61,764 nucleotides of DNA. Origin: an uncultured Chthonomonas sp. (GTDB lineage Bacteria; Armatimonadota; Chthonomonadetes; Chthonomonadales; Chthonomonadaceae). Of this stretch, positions 1 through 7,502 are shown in pieces (positions within the stretch are counted from its first letter, which is position 1; the number at the start of each line of letters is the position of its first letter). A program made the translations under genes and the position numbers. The notes under the pieces are model-generated. The model ran no database searches and was not told the origin of the DNA. It was given only the letters and a program-made list of their open reading frames with translations. The stretch lies in the NCBI GenBank assembly GCA_903919615.1, contig CAIXIX010000443.1, positions 1 to 61,764 on the forward strand. The letters are read 5' to 3'.

Positions 1-255
1 CCACCGCAAGGCGGTCCGGGCGGACAGGGTGGTCCCGGCGGGCAGTTCGGCCCACCGCAAGGCGGTCCGGACGGACAGGGTGGTCCCGGCGGGCAGTTTG
101 GTCCACCGCAAGGCGGTCCGGGCGGACAGGGTGGTCCCGGCGGGCAGTTCGGCCCACCGCAAGGCGGTCCGGACGGACAGGGTGGTCCCGGCGGGCAGTT
201 CGGCCCACCGCAAGGCGGTCCGGGCGGACAGGGTGGTCCCGGCAGGGGGCCTGGT
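1..255 (+). repeat. Five tandem 51-bp coding repeats with 102-bp higher-order period
   Basis: Units lie at 1-51, 52-102, 103-153, 154-204 and 205-255; the last diverges at its 3' end. Units 1, 3 and 5 carry GGC (Gly) where units 2 and 4 carry GAC (Asp) at codon 7, so the array looks built by duplicating a 102-bp pair. The array probably continues upstream of the window. Confidence 0.95.
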
Positions 256-720
256 ATGAACCCACAGGCTCAGGCCCTGATCAAATCGATCGATGCGATT
301 TTGAATGACAAGCAGAAGAAAGATCTGCCAGACGTGCTGAAGCAGTTTAATGCGTATCAGCCCGCAGGCATTCCGCTCGAAATCGCAGATAAGGTCAATC
401 TGACGGCGGCACAACGAGAGAAAGTGTCTGAAATCGCGGAGGCTGCACGGGCTGCAGACCGCAAAGTAATGGATGAGGCGCGTGCCACTGGTGATTTCGA
501 GGCTGTTAGAGAAGCGATGCAGAAGTCTCGCGAAGGAGTGCATGGTAAGGTGAAAGCCGTGCTCACCGATGCACAGAACAAGGCCATCGAGGAGTTTGTA
601 AAGAGCCATCCCCGGATGGGTCCTGGCGGCCCTGGCGGTGGATTCGGTGGACCGCAGGGCGGCCGAGGGGGTGAGTTTGGACCACCGCAGGGTGGACCTG
701 GCGGACCCGGCGGCGAATAA
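1..720 (+). CDS. Gly/Pro/Gln-repeat protein with LTxxQ-type helical domain (5' truncated by window)
   Basis: The reading frame is open from the first base, so the gene begins upstream of the window; 239 residues are visible. Residues 1-85 are five near-perfect copies of a 17-residue collagen-like unit (PPQGGPGGQGGPGGQFG). A charged helical domain follows (about residues 86-205) with two LTxxQ-like motifs, 'LTAAQREKV' and 'LTDAQNKAI'. The C-terminus returns to a degenerate Gly-Pro-Gln tail in which Glu replaces some Gln. LTxxQ helical repeats are known from the periplasmic Spy/CpxP group of chaperone and metal-stress sensors, so a periplasmic or surface role is likely, but the signal peptide lies outside the window. 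An ATG at 256 could be mistaken for the start, but the upstream frame is clearly protein-like. The function is not established. Confidence 0.75.
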   Translation, partial: PPQGGPGGQGGPGGQFGPPQGGPDGQGGPGGQFGPPQGGPGGQGGPGGQFGPPQGGPDGQGGPGGQFGPPQGGPGGQGGPGRGPGMNPQAQALIKSIDAILNDKQKKDLPDVLKQFNAYQPAGIPLEIADKVNLTAAQREKVSEIAEAARAADRKVMDEARATGDFEAVREAMQKSREGVHGKVKAVLTDAQNKAIEEFVKSHPRMGPGGPGGGFGGPQGGRGGEFGPPQGGPGGPGGE

Positions 721-750
721 GCTGCCTCGCAATTAGCTGCAGAGTGCAGA

Positions 751-787
751 CAGCCCGCTCCTACCGATTATCGGTAGGAGCGGGCTG
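751..787 (+). terminator. Strong hairpin after the repeat protein gene
   Basis: A 17-bp perfect stem (751-767 pairing with 771-787) closes a three-base TTA loop, 30 bases after the stop codon. Only a short T-run follows (GCGTTTGG). It fits an intrinsic terminator for the upstream gene. The rest of the gap to 1053 holds no recognisable gene or RNA. Confidence 0.75.
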
Positions 788-1053
788 CGTTTGGTTAAGA
801 AGGTAGTTACGTAATTTGGTAAATTGGTAATCTGGTTCTGGACACACACCATTTCCGAGAACGGTTGGTACAAGTTTCGAAGTGTGCGCTCTGCAATCCT
901 TCTGCTAGCTTCCGGCAGGTACGAATTCGAGCGCTGCGCCCTTCATCGCTCCATCTTCACACGCACGCAATAAACGCGGGCGCGGCGCGACTGCCCGTAG
1001 ACACAATTTCCGTCCTTAAACCCAAAACCGAATACCTAAAACCTACCCCCTCC

Positions 1054-3798
1054 TTACTTCCCATTCGTCAGATCAAGATCGTCCAGATAGAACACCGTCC
1101 TTTCATTCGCCATGGAGCTGAAGCCAGCCCAGGTTAAGGCTTCCAGCTTGCCGCTGTCGCAGCGCAAGCCGTTGAACTGCTTTGCTTCGCCACCAGCGGG
1201 TTTGATTGTTAGCGACCACGTTCCGTCCGAATCTGTGCCGACGCCACAGCGAACCGTGTACTTGACCCACGCGCCTTCCGGAACATCCCATATCGGTTTT
1301 CCACCTATAAGCAGCTTTCCGCCAGCAATCCAGAAGCTTGGTCCTACCTTGTACGGTGAGGTGCGCCAATCTCGCCATTCGTGGTACATGTTCACGCCAG
1401 TTTCGGCCCGCAGCGCAAAGTGGAACGATGTGATGCCGGATTTGTGCGAGGGAATAAACACGAGATGTGGATCGAAGATATTGGACAGCCCAGCGGCATC
1501 CTGCACTTTGAGGCTGTGCTTTCCGCTAAATGCCGTCTCGTCGGTGACGGAGATGGAGTCGCCGCGATTCTCAACGTTGTTCTGTGCATCTGGACACGGC
1601 GCTCCGACTGGCACACCCTCGAAATCCTGATGTATCGTTAGCGGAGGCGCAGGTGGTGGATCGGGAGCGAATTGAACCGGGGGATAATTGTCCTTCTTTG
1701 CAAGACGCACCCATTCCGACTCGCCGTAGACCCCTGCTCTCGCATAATTGAAGGGCTTAAATCCTGCTGCAATTGCGGGCGAGCCATGCTTTAACCTAAA
1801 ATCGAATTTGTCTGCATTTACAAAGAGGGGATCGGCGGCCACAGATCCTGTGTCGCGACCCGCTCTTTGCCACGTCGAAAAGTCCATGCCAGCAAAAGAG
1901 ATCGGTTTCCCTGAAGCCTGCCAGTAGGTGTTTCCGTGCAGCCGCATGTTCACGTCGGTCCAGGTGCCCGCATAGAGCGCGCCGTCGTTCCAGTACACGA
2001 TGTTGTTTTCAAAGTAGAACGGAATCCATGCTTCTACTCGTGATCGCTGCAGCTGACCGTCCATGCTGAATGCAAAGATGTTGTTTCGGACTACATTTTC
2101 GCGTCCGTAGTGCTGATGGTATCCGCCCGTCTTCGTGTTGTATACGAGATTGTTCTCCAGCAGCATATGGGATGTGCCTTCGTCGTTATACAGCCCCCAC
2201 CCTCCCCGGCCGTAATGATCGTAGGAGTAGACATCGTGGACGATATTGTTCGACACGACCGTACCATCCGATGGTCCGAGGGTATAGACGCCACCCATAT
2301 CGCTCAGCACGCCCTGGCCGAGGTTATGAATGTGATTAAAGGAGATCGTATTGCCTTTCGCTAGCGTTTCGCCGTATCCCCACTCCCATCCCACCGAGAT
2401 ACCAGTGTAACGGTAATCGCCGATATCGTTGTGCGTGATAACGTTCTTTCCGCTCTGCCCGATATATAGACCAACACATCCCGGGAAGATATGGCCGCCA
2501 GACTGCAGAATGCAGTTATCCACCGTTATCTCGGCGGTCCGCTCCACACCCTTCAGGGAAGCAGCGCTGGCTGCTTCACCAATCTTGATCGCGCCTGCGC
2601 CAGTATCATAGATCCGCGAATGAGTGACCTTTGTACGCTCGCACCCCTTCCGAAACCAGATGCCATAGGTACCTATATGCGAGATGTCGCAGCGGTCGAA
2701 CGTGACGTCCTTTACATAATCTGCCATGATAACGGCTGGCACGGTCACTGCAGCCTGACCGTCGCTGTGCCCTGTCGGTTCGAGAATATGCTGACCGTAT
2801 GCGAAATTTAGACCTTCAAATTTGATGTTTGATATCGGCGCATCAGGCGCCCCTTCCAGGCGAATGAACTGCTCTGTGACGGGCGCGACAACATCCACTT
2901 TGCGCATGTCCTCCCCCGGCAGCGGAATGTAGCTCACAATTCCGTCCCGGCCCAGATACCACTCTCCAGGCTCTGAGAGAGCCGACTTCACGTTTTCAAT
3001 GTAGTAGCGCTGCGTGGGACCCCACTCCATAAAGTTCCATGCGGCCGGGCCAGTTGTTACAACGGTAGCCGTTGCAGGTTCAAAACGGGCGACCCTCAAT
3101 CGCGAAATCTCCCATGAGTGTAGAACCACGACGGTGGCATCTTTCAGCTCCTGGCCATTAAGCCCGTTCAGACATCTAACATCGTCAGGTCGCGCTCGGA
3201 ACGCGCGAGACGCCAGATTCCCCGGCTTGCCGGTATCGGGATCGATGCCGTAAACAGCCTTTCCGACCATGTAGGAGTAGAACTTCTTCGGGGTACGTGC
3301 ACGGACGGCACGCCTGCCATTAACCCAGAGCTGTTCGAAGTACCAATTACCCGAGGCGACTGCCGGCAGTTTCACGGTCCATACTCCGTTAGGTTCGCGC
3401 TTCCAACCGCCGACCTTACGGCCTCCATTGAAAACGGGATGGGCAGCCCTGGCAGCGGAATAGATCACTGGATTATTTAGTGTTCCCGAATCGAAAGCAT
3501 CGAATACTACCGGTTTCGCGAGCGGATAGTCGCCTTCCGCAAATTCGACCCGAACAGGACCAGATTGTGCGACTTTACGCTCGAGCTGAATGCGTGTTGC
3601 TTTTCGTGCACCATCCAGACTGGCCAAAGGACCGTCAGTGCCTGCGGCGTTGGGGCGCGGCAGCCTTCCGCTCCAATTGTCGTTGCCATGCGGCGCAACA
3701 TAGAACACAGTGTCGCCAAACGCCTTCGTTGCTATGGCCATCGTCGTAGAGAGGGTAAAGGCAGCACTTAACGTTGAAATGATGCACCGGACATTCAT
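1054..3798 (-). CDS. Secreted right-handed beta-helix protein, GH141-like, with C-terminal beta-sandwich
   Basis: This is a 914-residue protein with a signal peptide (about residues 1-29). The mature N-terminus 'FYVAPHGNDNWSGRL' followed by 'GPLASLDGARKATR' is the usual opening of secreted beta-helix glycosidases of the GH141-like type, whose known members act on plant polysaccharides such as rhamnogalacturonan II. Beta-helix rungs rich in Asn, Gly and Ile fill about residues 300-640 ('ISNIKFEGLNF', 'VVRNNIFAFSMDG'). After a proline-rich linker ('DPPPAPPLT', about residue 720) a LamG/CBM-like beta-sandwich runs to the end ('DFEGVPVGAPCPD', 'FYLDDLDL'). The ATG has a GAGG ribosome site about ten bases upstream. 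The C-terminal 'FYLDD' motif recurs in the GH at 24965-26800. Substrate and catalytic residues cannot be fixed by eye. Confidence 0.8.
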   Translation of the reverse strand: MNVRCIISTLSAAFTLSTTMAIATKAFGDTVFYVAPHGNDNWSGRLPRPNAAGTDGPLASLDGARKATRIQLERKVAQSGPVRVEFAEGDYPLAKPVVFDAFDSGTLNNPVIYSAARAAHPVFNGGRKVGGWKREPNGVWTVKLPAVASGNWYFEQLWVNGRRAVRARTPKKFYSYMVGKAVYGIDPDTGKPGNLASRAFRARPDDVRCLNGLNGQELKDATVVVLHSWEISRLRVARFEPATATVVTTGPAAWNFMEWGPTQRYYIENVKSALSEPGEWYLGRDGIVSYIPLPGEDMRKVDVVAPVTEQFIRLEGAPDAPISNIKFEGLNFAYGQHILEPTGHSDGQAAVTVPAVIMADYVKDVTFDRCDISHIGTYGIWFRKGCERTKVTHSRIYDTGAGAIKIGEAASAASLKGVERTAEITVDNCILQSGGHIFPGCVGLYIGQSGKNVITHNDIGDYRYTGISVGWEWGYGETLAKGNTISFNHIHNLGQGVLSDMGGVYTLGPSDGTVVSNNIVHDVYSYDHYGRGGWGLYNDEGTSHMLLENNLVYNTKTGGYHQHYGRENVVRNNIFAFSMDGQLQRSRVEAWIPFYFENNIVYWNDGALYAGTWTDVNMRLHGNTYWQASGKPISFAGMDFSTWQRAGRDTGSVAADPLFVNADKFDFRLKHGSPAIAAGFKPFNYARAGVYGESEWVRLAKKDNYPPVQFAPDPPPAPPLTIHQDFEGVPVGAPCPDAQNNVENRGDSISVTDETAFSGKHSLKVQDAAGLSNIFDPHLVFIPSHKSGITSFHFALRAETGVNMYHEWRDWRTSPYKVGPSFWIAGGKLLIGGKPIWDVPEGAWVKYTVRCGVGTDSDGTWSLTIKPAGGEAKQFNGLRCDSGKLEALTWAGFSSMANERTVFYLDDLDLTNGK

Positions 3799-3908
3799 TA
3801 TCTGTAACCTCGCTAAAGCCGTATAATGGCGGGCAATCCAAACTAATGTCAGATTACACCTTGCAATGAGGAACTACCTTCTTCATCGTACAATGCCGCG
3901 GAAGCAAC

Positions 3909-3994
3909 CATGTGAAGAATTGCCTGGCTGTCGTGCGATATTGTCCAATATGGCCCATGTGTTGAATTGCCTGGGAGAATGTGTCCGATATGGC
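3909..3994. repeat. Imperfect tandem two-block repeat upstream of the secreted paralog pair
   Basis: Two copies (3909-3954 and 3956-3994) share a 19-base block (CATGTG, two variable bases, GAATTGCCTGG) and a 13-base block (TGTCC, A or G, ATATGGC). The blocks are separated by 14 bases in copy 1 and 7 in copy 2. They sit in the 388-bp gap between a divergent gene pair, upstream of the gene at 4187. No gene is supported in this gap. The role is unknown; a regulatory duplication or a mobile-element remnant are both possible. Confidence 0.7.
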
Positions 3995-4186
3995 TGACGT
4001 GCTGGTTTCCCCTCCCCGCGAGCATGCGAGCAAATGACAAAAGATTGGATCTTTCCCTTCATCGTCATTTTGTAGCAAAACGTGCATTAAACACGCAACC
4101 TTTTTACGAGATCTCCCGTCTAATACGCAATTGCGCCATATGAATGGCGGCGTTTGTCGGCGGGCGTTCTTCGTGGGAGGGCATTC

Positions 4187-5005
4187 ATGGAGCTTCATCC
4201 GAAAACCATCGCGGCGCTTGCAGCTATGTTCGTTGTCGCATCTCTCAGTTGCATTGCCAAACAATCTCGTTCCGCCGATAGCAGCAGCAGCCCTTCCGAG
4301 ACTACTACGACTGCTGTTCGTTCCGAGCCGCCAACGCCCGTAACGATCTCCGCGGCTGAAGAGTATTCCACGGCTCCAGTTAGATTTCCGTACCGAACAT
4401 ACGCACAGACCGCGATAGTAGAACCAGCGGCCTATTCGGAACCCACGTTTTTACCCGCGCCTTCTCAGGATGATGAGCTAATAGAGACTCGGCAGATCGT
4501 CCAACCTCAATTTCAGCCTGCAGGTGAAGTTGCCGCGTATCGCGCAGATAGCAACCTCTATTTCTCGGCTCCAGGCAATTTTGAGGCAGGAATGGTGGCC
4601 GATGAATCGACGCCACCAATGGTGTTAGATTATGGAGTCTTACCCGCTCTAGCGATGAGTGGTGAGATAGACATGTACACCAATAACGTGAACGACGCCC
4701 AGAAGCTGGGACTTACTGTATTGAACGATCTTGAAGGTGATGTGCAGAAATCAGATGTTGCGCTAAATCTGGGAAACACTGCGTGGGTAGCGACGGTCGT
4801 CGATGGACCAGCAGGTGGCAATGCCAACACATTGCAGTACACTGCGACGTTATCCAACAACCTTGCAATACCAGGGCAAGAGAACGCGGCTCCGGCAGCG
4901 GAGGTTCAATTGCAGCAATTGGTTAAGCAGCAAGTAGAAGCGCAATTACAGGCGGCTATTACCTCGGACGTGGTCGTGGAAAGCGTTCCCTACTTTGAAG
5001 AGTAA
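4187..5005 (+). CDS. Secreted or membrane-anchored protein of unknown family, paralog 1
   Basis: This 272-residue protein begins 'MELHPKTIAALAAMF', a hydrophobic signal or anchor segment ending in LSC (about residue 21). The LSC is lipobox-like but has Leu at -2 rather than -3, so lipidation is uncertain. A low-complexity, Ser/Thr/Pro/Glu-rich region follows to about residue 150. The C-terminal third contains 'NNVNDAQKLGL', 'VDGPAGGNANTLQ' and a Gln-rich helix ('AAEVQLQQLVKQQVEAQLQ'). The start at 4187 is chosen because GGGAGG lies six bases upstream and because the adjacent paralog starts at the same residue. I do not recognise the family. It is probably co-transcribed with its paralog 117 bp downstream. 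Confidence 0.75.
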   Translation: MELHPKTIAALAAMFVVASLSCIAKQSRSADSSSSPSETTTTAVRSEPPTPVTISAAEEYSTAPVRFPYRTYAQTAIVEPAAYSEPTFLPAPSQDDELIETRQIVQPQFQPAGEVAAYRADSNLYFSAPGNFEAGMVADESTPPMVLDYGVLPALAMSGEIDMYTNNVNDAQKLGLTVLNDLEGDVQKSDVALNLGNTAWVATVVDGPAGGNANTLQYTATLSNNLAIPGQENAAPAAEVQLQQLVKQQVEAQLQAAITSDVVVESVPYFEE

Positions 5006-5122
5006 CGGCAAATCCCAATAGATCGGCTTCTGAAACGCTGCTTTTACTCAAACCGCAGTTTTCTTCTTGCATCATCCATTTGAAGTGGTGTTCATCGTCG
5101 TGCGTACTTAATTGGGGGGCAG

Positions 5123-5959
5123 ATGGAGCTTCATCCGAAAACTATCGCGACGCTTGCGGGCATGTTTATCGTTGCAACCCTGAGTTGCGTCGCCAGGCAA
5201 TCTCGGTCGGCTGTTTATGACAACTCGCCCGTACTATCCGGTCCGCCGTCTGACAGTCGATCTCAATCCTCCGAAGTTTCCACGCCTTCCGCAGCCGATG
5301 AGTACTACGCTGCGCCATCGCACTCTTCTCATAAAGCCTACACTCAACCTGTCCGACTGGAAACCGCGCAAGCCTCAACACCGACGTTTGAAGTCGTGCT
5401 GCCGCAGGAAACTGAACTTACGGGAACGCAGCAGATCGTTGAACCGCAAAGCCAGCCTGATGAAGCAGTCATCGCGAGTTCGGTGGCGACCTACGATGAT
5501 TTCATCACTCCAGTCACCGACGAATCGGTAGCCGTAACGTCCGAATCTGCGCCGTCGTTCATATTGCCAGCTGAGAGCGAGACGAACGTGGCGCTTAGCG
5601 AGAAGTTAGATCTTTACATCAACAACGTCAATCAGGCACAGGGGTTAGGGCTTGATTTTGTAACCGATCTGGCTGTTGAAACACAGCACGGCGTGGTTAT
5701 GAATGTGGATACCACCTTCGTAACTTCGGAGGTCGATGGCCCAGTTGAGGGCCCAGCCAATACCGTGCAGTTCGTTACGAACTTAAACAACGACGTTGTT
5801 TTGTCTATTCAAGAGAACTCAGCGCCAGCAGCCGTGGCCCAGCTACAGCAACAGGTCAATAGTCAGATACAGGACCAGTTACAGGCGCGCCTCGATGTTG
5901 TGCAGCAGGCTGCAACCGTAGAGCTACAACCTGCGCTGCCTCCAGATATTCAGGAATAG
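5123..5959 (+). CDS. Secreted or membrane-anchored protein of unknown family, paralog 2
   Basis: This 278-residue protein is clearly homologous to the product of 4187-5005 and arose by tandem duplication. The N-terminus 'MELHPKTIATLAGMF' and the LSC at about residue 21 are almost unchanged, including at DNA level. The middle is divergent, acidic and low-complexity. The C-terminal part conserves 'NNVNQAQGLGL', 'VDGPVEGPANTVQF', 'QENSAPAA' and the Gln-rich helix 'AQLQQQVNSQIQDQLQ'. A GGGGGG ribosome site precedes the ATG. The pattern of conserved ends around a fast-evolving middle suggests an exported structural or adhesive protein, but this is inference; no known domain is recognised. Confidence 0.75.
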   Translation: MELHPKTIATLAGMFIVATLSCVARQSRSAVYDNSPVLSGPPSDSRSQSSEVSTPSAADEYYAAPSHSSHKAYTQPVRLETAQASTPTFEVVLPQETELTGTQQIVEPQSQPDEAVIASSVATYDDFITPVTDESVAVTSESAPSFILPAESETNVALSEKLDLYINNVNQAQGLGLDFVTDLAVETQHGVVMNVDTTFVTSEVDGPVEGPANTVQFVTNLNNDVVLSIQENSAPAAVAQLQQQVNSQIQDQLQARLDVVQQAATVELQPALPPDIQE

Positions 5960-5967
5960 TACAAAAG

Positions 5968-5998
5968 AAAGCCCCTGGAGATTATCTCCAGGGGCTTT
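5968..5998. terminator. Bidirectional intrinsic terminator between convergent genes
   Basis: A 14-bp stem (5968-5981 with 5985-5998) flanked by A-rich sequence on the left and T-rich on the right, so it can end transcription from both sides. It lies between the secreted paralog (plus) and aminopeptidase C (minus). Confidence 0.9.
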
Positions 5999-6012
5999 TG
6001 CATAATTCCGTA

Positions 6013-7386
6013 CTATTCAGCACTCGCAAGCGAGCCCATCGGGTCCCAGGGTGGAAGCACCTCAGGAGTAGTCTCCAGGATCGCGAGAAGCTCTTGTTCG
6101 ACATACTGACGCTCGACAACTACCTCGTAGAGGTATTCGTCGAACCAGGCGTCCGTCATCATCATGAAGCCTTTGTCGCCGCCCTTTTCTCCCCAGCTGT
6201 TTTCAACTCGCCACTTGAGCGGTTGGTCGTTCTCATCGAGATCGACGCCGGTGAGCACCATAGCATGAGTCATTAAGCTCTGGCCGTAGTCCAGTCGTTG
6301 TGCCTTATCCATGCCGAAAGTAGTTCCATAAACTGCCTCGTAATCGAACAGTTCGAGGTCCATCAGCCCGAGATCACGGTCGAAGGTCTTACCAACGTCG
6401 CATCCAAACCAGACTGGTTTGCCGTCCTTAATCATCTTGGCTGTCGCGTTCTTCAGCGCCGCAATCTCGACGTTCAGGTACTTGATGATGTCACCATCCA
6501 TGACATTTCCAAGATAGTCGATGGTATAGAGCGTATTGTACTTCTTGGTATCCTGCGGGCAGTGAATAAGGCAGACCATATCATCAAGATCGGGGGCGCA
6601 GTGCTTTTCGAGAAACTTCTGAGGAGAGATGACACCGTCGCGGTGGAACTCCTTGTCCTTGTCTCGCCACTGCCACATAAACTCCGTTGGGGGCTCTCCA
6701 AGATGAATGCAGAGCATTCGATAGACCTCTTCCAACATGTCATGCTTGCGAGTTGCCAGCTGATCTGCTGTCTCCCCCTCGGCATGCGCCGCTCGGAGAA
6801 CGGCCGCATATTCGCGAAGTTTCCAGGTTATACGGTCGTTCATCTGCCCGGTTGAACTGCTGCTCTCTGTTTCGGGCATTACCTCTTTTGGAACGACGCC
6901 GTACTTTCGAACAAGGTTTACAAACATATCCCACTGGCCGCCATCCTGAATAGGCGATGAAACGAGCCAGCAAATTAACCTGTCGGTAGCGGGCAGATCG
7001 AGGGTCTTGAGGATGCTCTCAAGGAAATAGTTCGACTTCTCCAGCTTATCCCAGAACATGGGGTAGTTCTGAGATATCTCAAAGTCTTCGAGATTCATGC
7101 TTGCTGCGGCTCGCATACGGAAGAGGTTTAAGCCCGCAAACATCCAGCAGCGGCCGCTGCTGTTCTGGCTAGTTGCGGCACCTGTCTTAACCACATGGGA
7201 ATAGGTATGATTGCTCCGCACTACAGCGCGGCGGTTCATCGCGACGTTTTTGACGGTTGTTTTTGTTACAGCATTGAGAGCAGCCCGGTTTCTAGGCTCT
7301 GCCTCAAATGCAGCTTTGAAGGAGTTGATATCTTCGACGCCGATTGCGCCGCCCTCTGCGCCCAGTTGAAGTTCTCTGGATTTCAA
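6013..7386 (-). CDS. pepC: Aminopeptidase C / bleomycin hydrolase (peptidase family C1B)
   Basis: This 457-residue cytoplasmic cysteine aminopeptidase has the full papain-fold triad: Cys80 in 'QNSSGRCWMFAGLN', His374 in 'LMTHAMVLTGVD' and Asn396 in 'WRVENSWGE'. Family members are homohexamers that trim N-terminal residues from peptides, with the C-terminal tail lying in the active site. The tail here, 'PPWDPMGSLASAE', resembles the usual PWDPMGALA end but runs a few residues longer, which could affect its exopeptidase gating. The start is TTG at 7386, supported by AGGGAGAGG five bases upstream. The gene stands alone on the minus strand. Confidence 0.95.
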   Translation of the reverse strand: MKSRELQLGAEGGAIGVEDINSFKAAFEAEPRNRAALNAVTKTTVKNVAMNRRAVVRSNHTYSHVVKTGAATSQNSSGRCWMFAGLNLFRMRAAASMNLEDFEISQNYPMFWDKLEKSNYFLESILKTLDLPATDRLICWLVSSPIQDGGQWDMFVNLVRKYGVVPKEVMPETESSSSTGQMNDRITWKLREYAAVLRAAHAEGETADQLATRKHDMLEEVYRMLCIHLGEPPTEFMWQWRDKDKEFHRDGVISPQKFLEKHCAPDLDDMVCLIHCPQDTKKYNTLYTIDYLGNVMDGDIIKYLNVEIAALKNATAKMIKDGKPVWFGCDVGKTFDRDLGLMDLELFDYEAVYGTTFGMDKAQRLDYGQSLMTHAMVLTGVDLDENDQPLKWRVENSWGEKGGDKGFMMMTDAWFDEYLYEVVVERQYVEQELLAILETTPEVLPPWDPMGSLASAE

Positions 7387-7502
7387 GTAAGCCTCTCCCT
7401 GATTGTTCCCGATAATTGAATATTAGTCCGCGGGATTGTCTCTATCTCACATCACCACATAAGTTGACGTATTCGTAATAAACGGTGGCGAATCCTGCCA
7501 CT

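Noticed and set aside
29-259. A second open frame across the 51-bp repeats (Val/Pro/Ala/Gly/Ser/His/Arg)
   Set aside because: It is a repeat artefact: because 51 is a multiple of three every frame stays open. The frame that continues into the helical domain is the real one.
3854-4264. 136-residue minus-strand frame over the two-block repeat
   Set aside because: It overlaps the start of the well-supported gene at 4187, has no ribosome site, and its sequence just translates the repeat.
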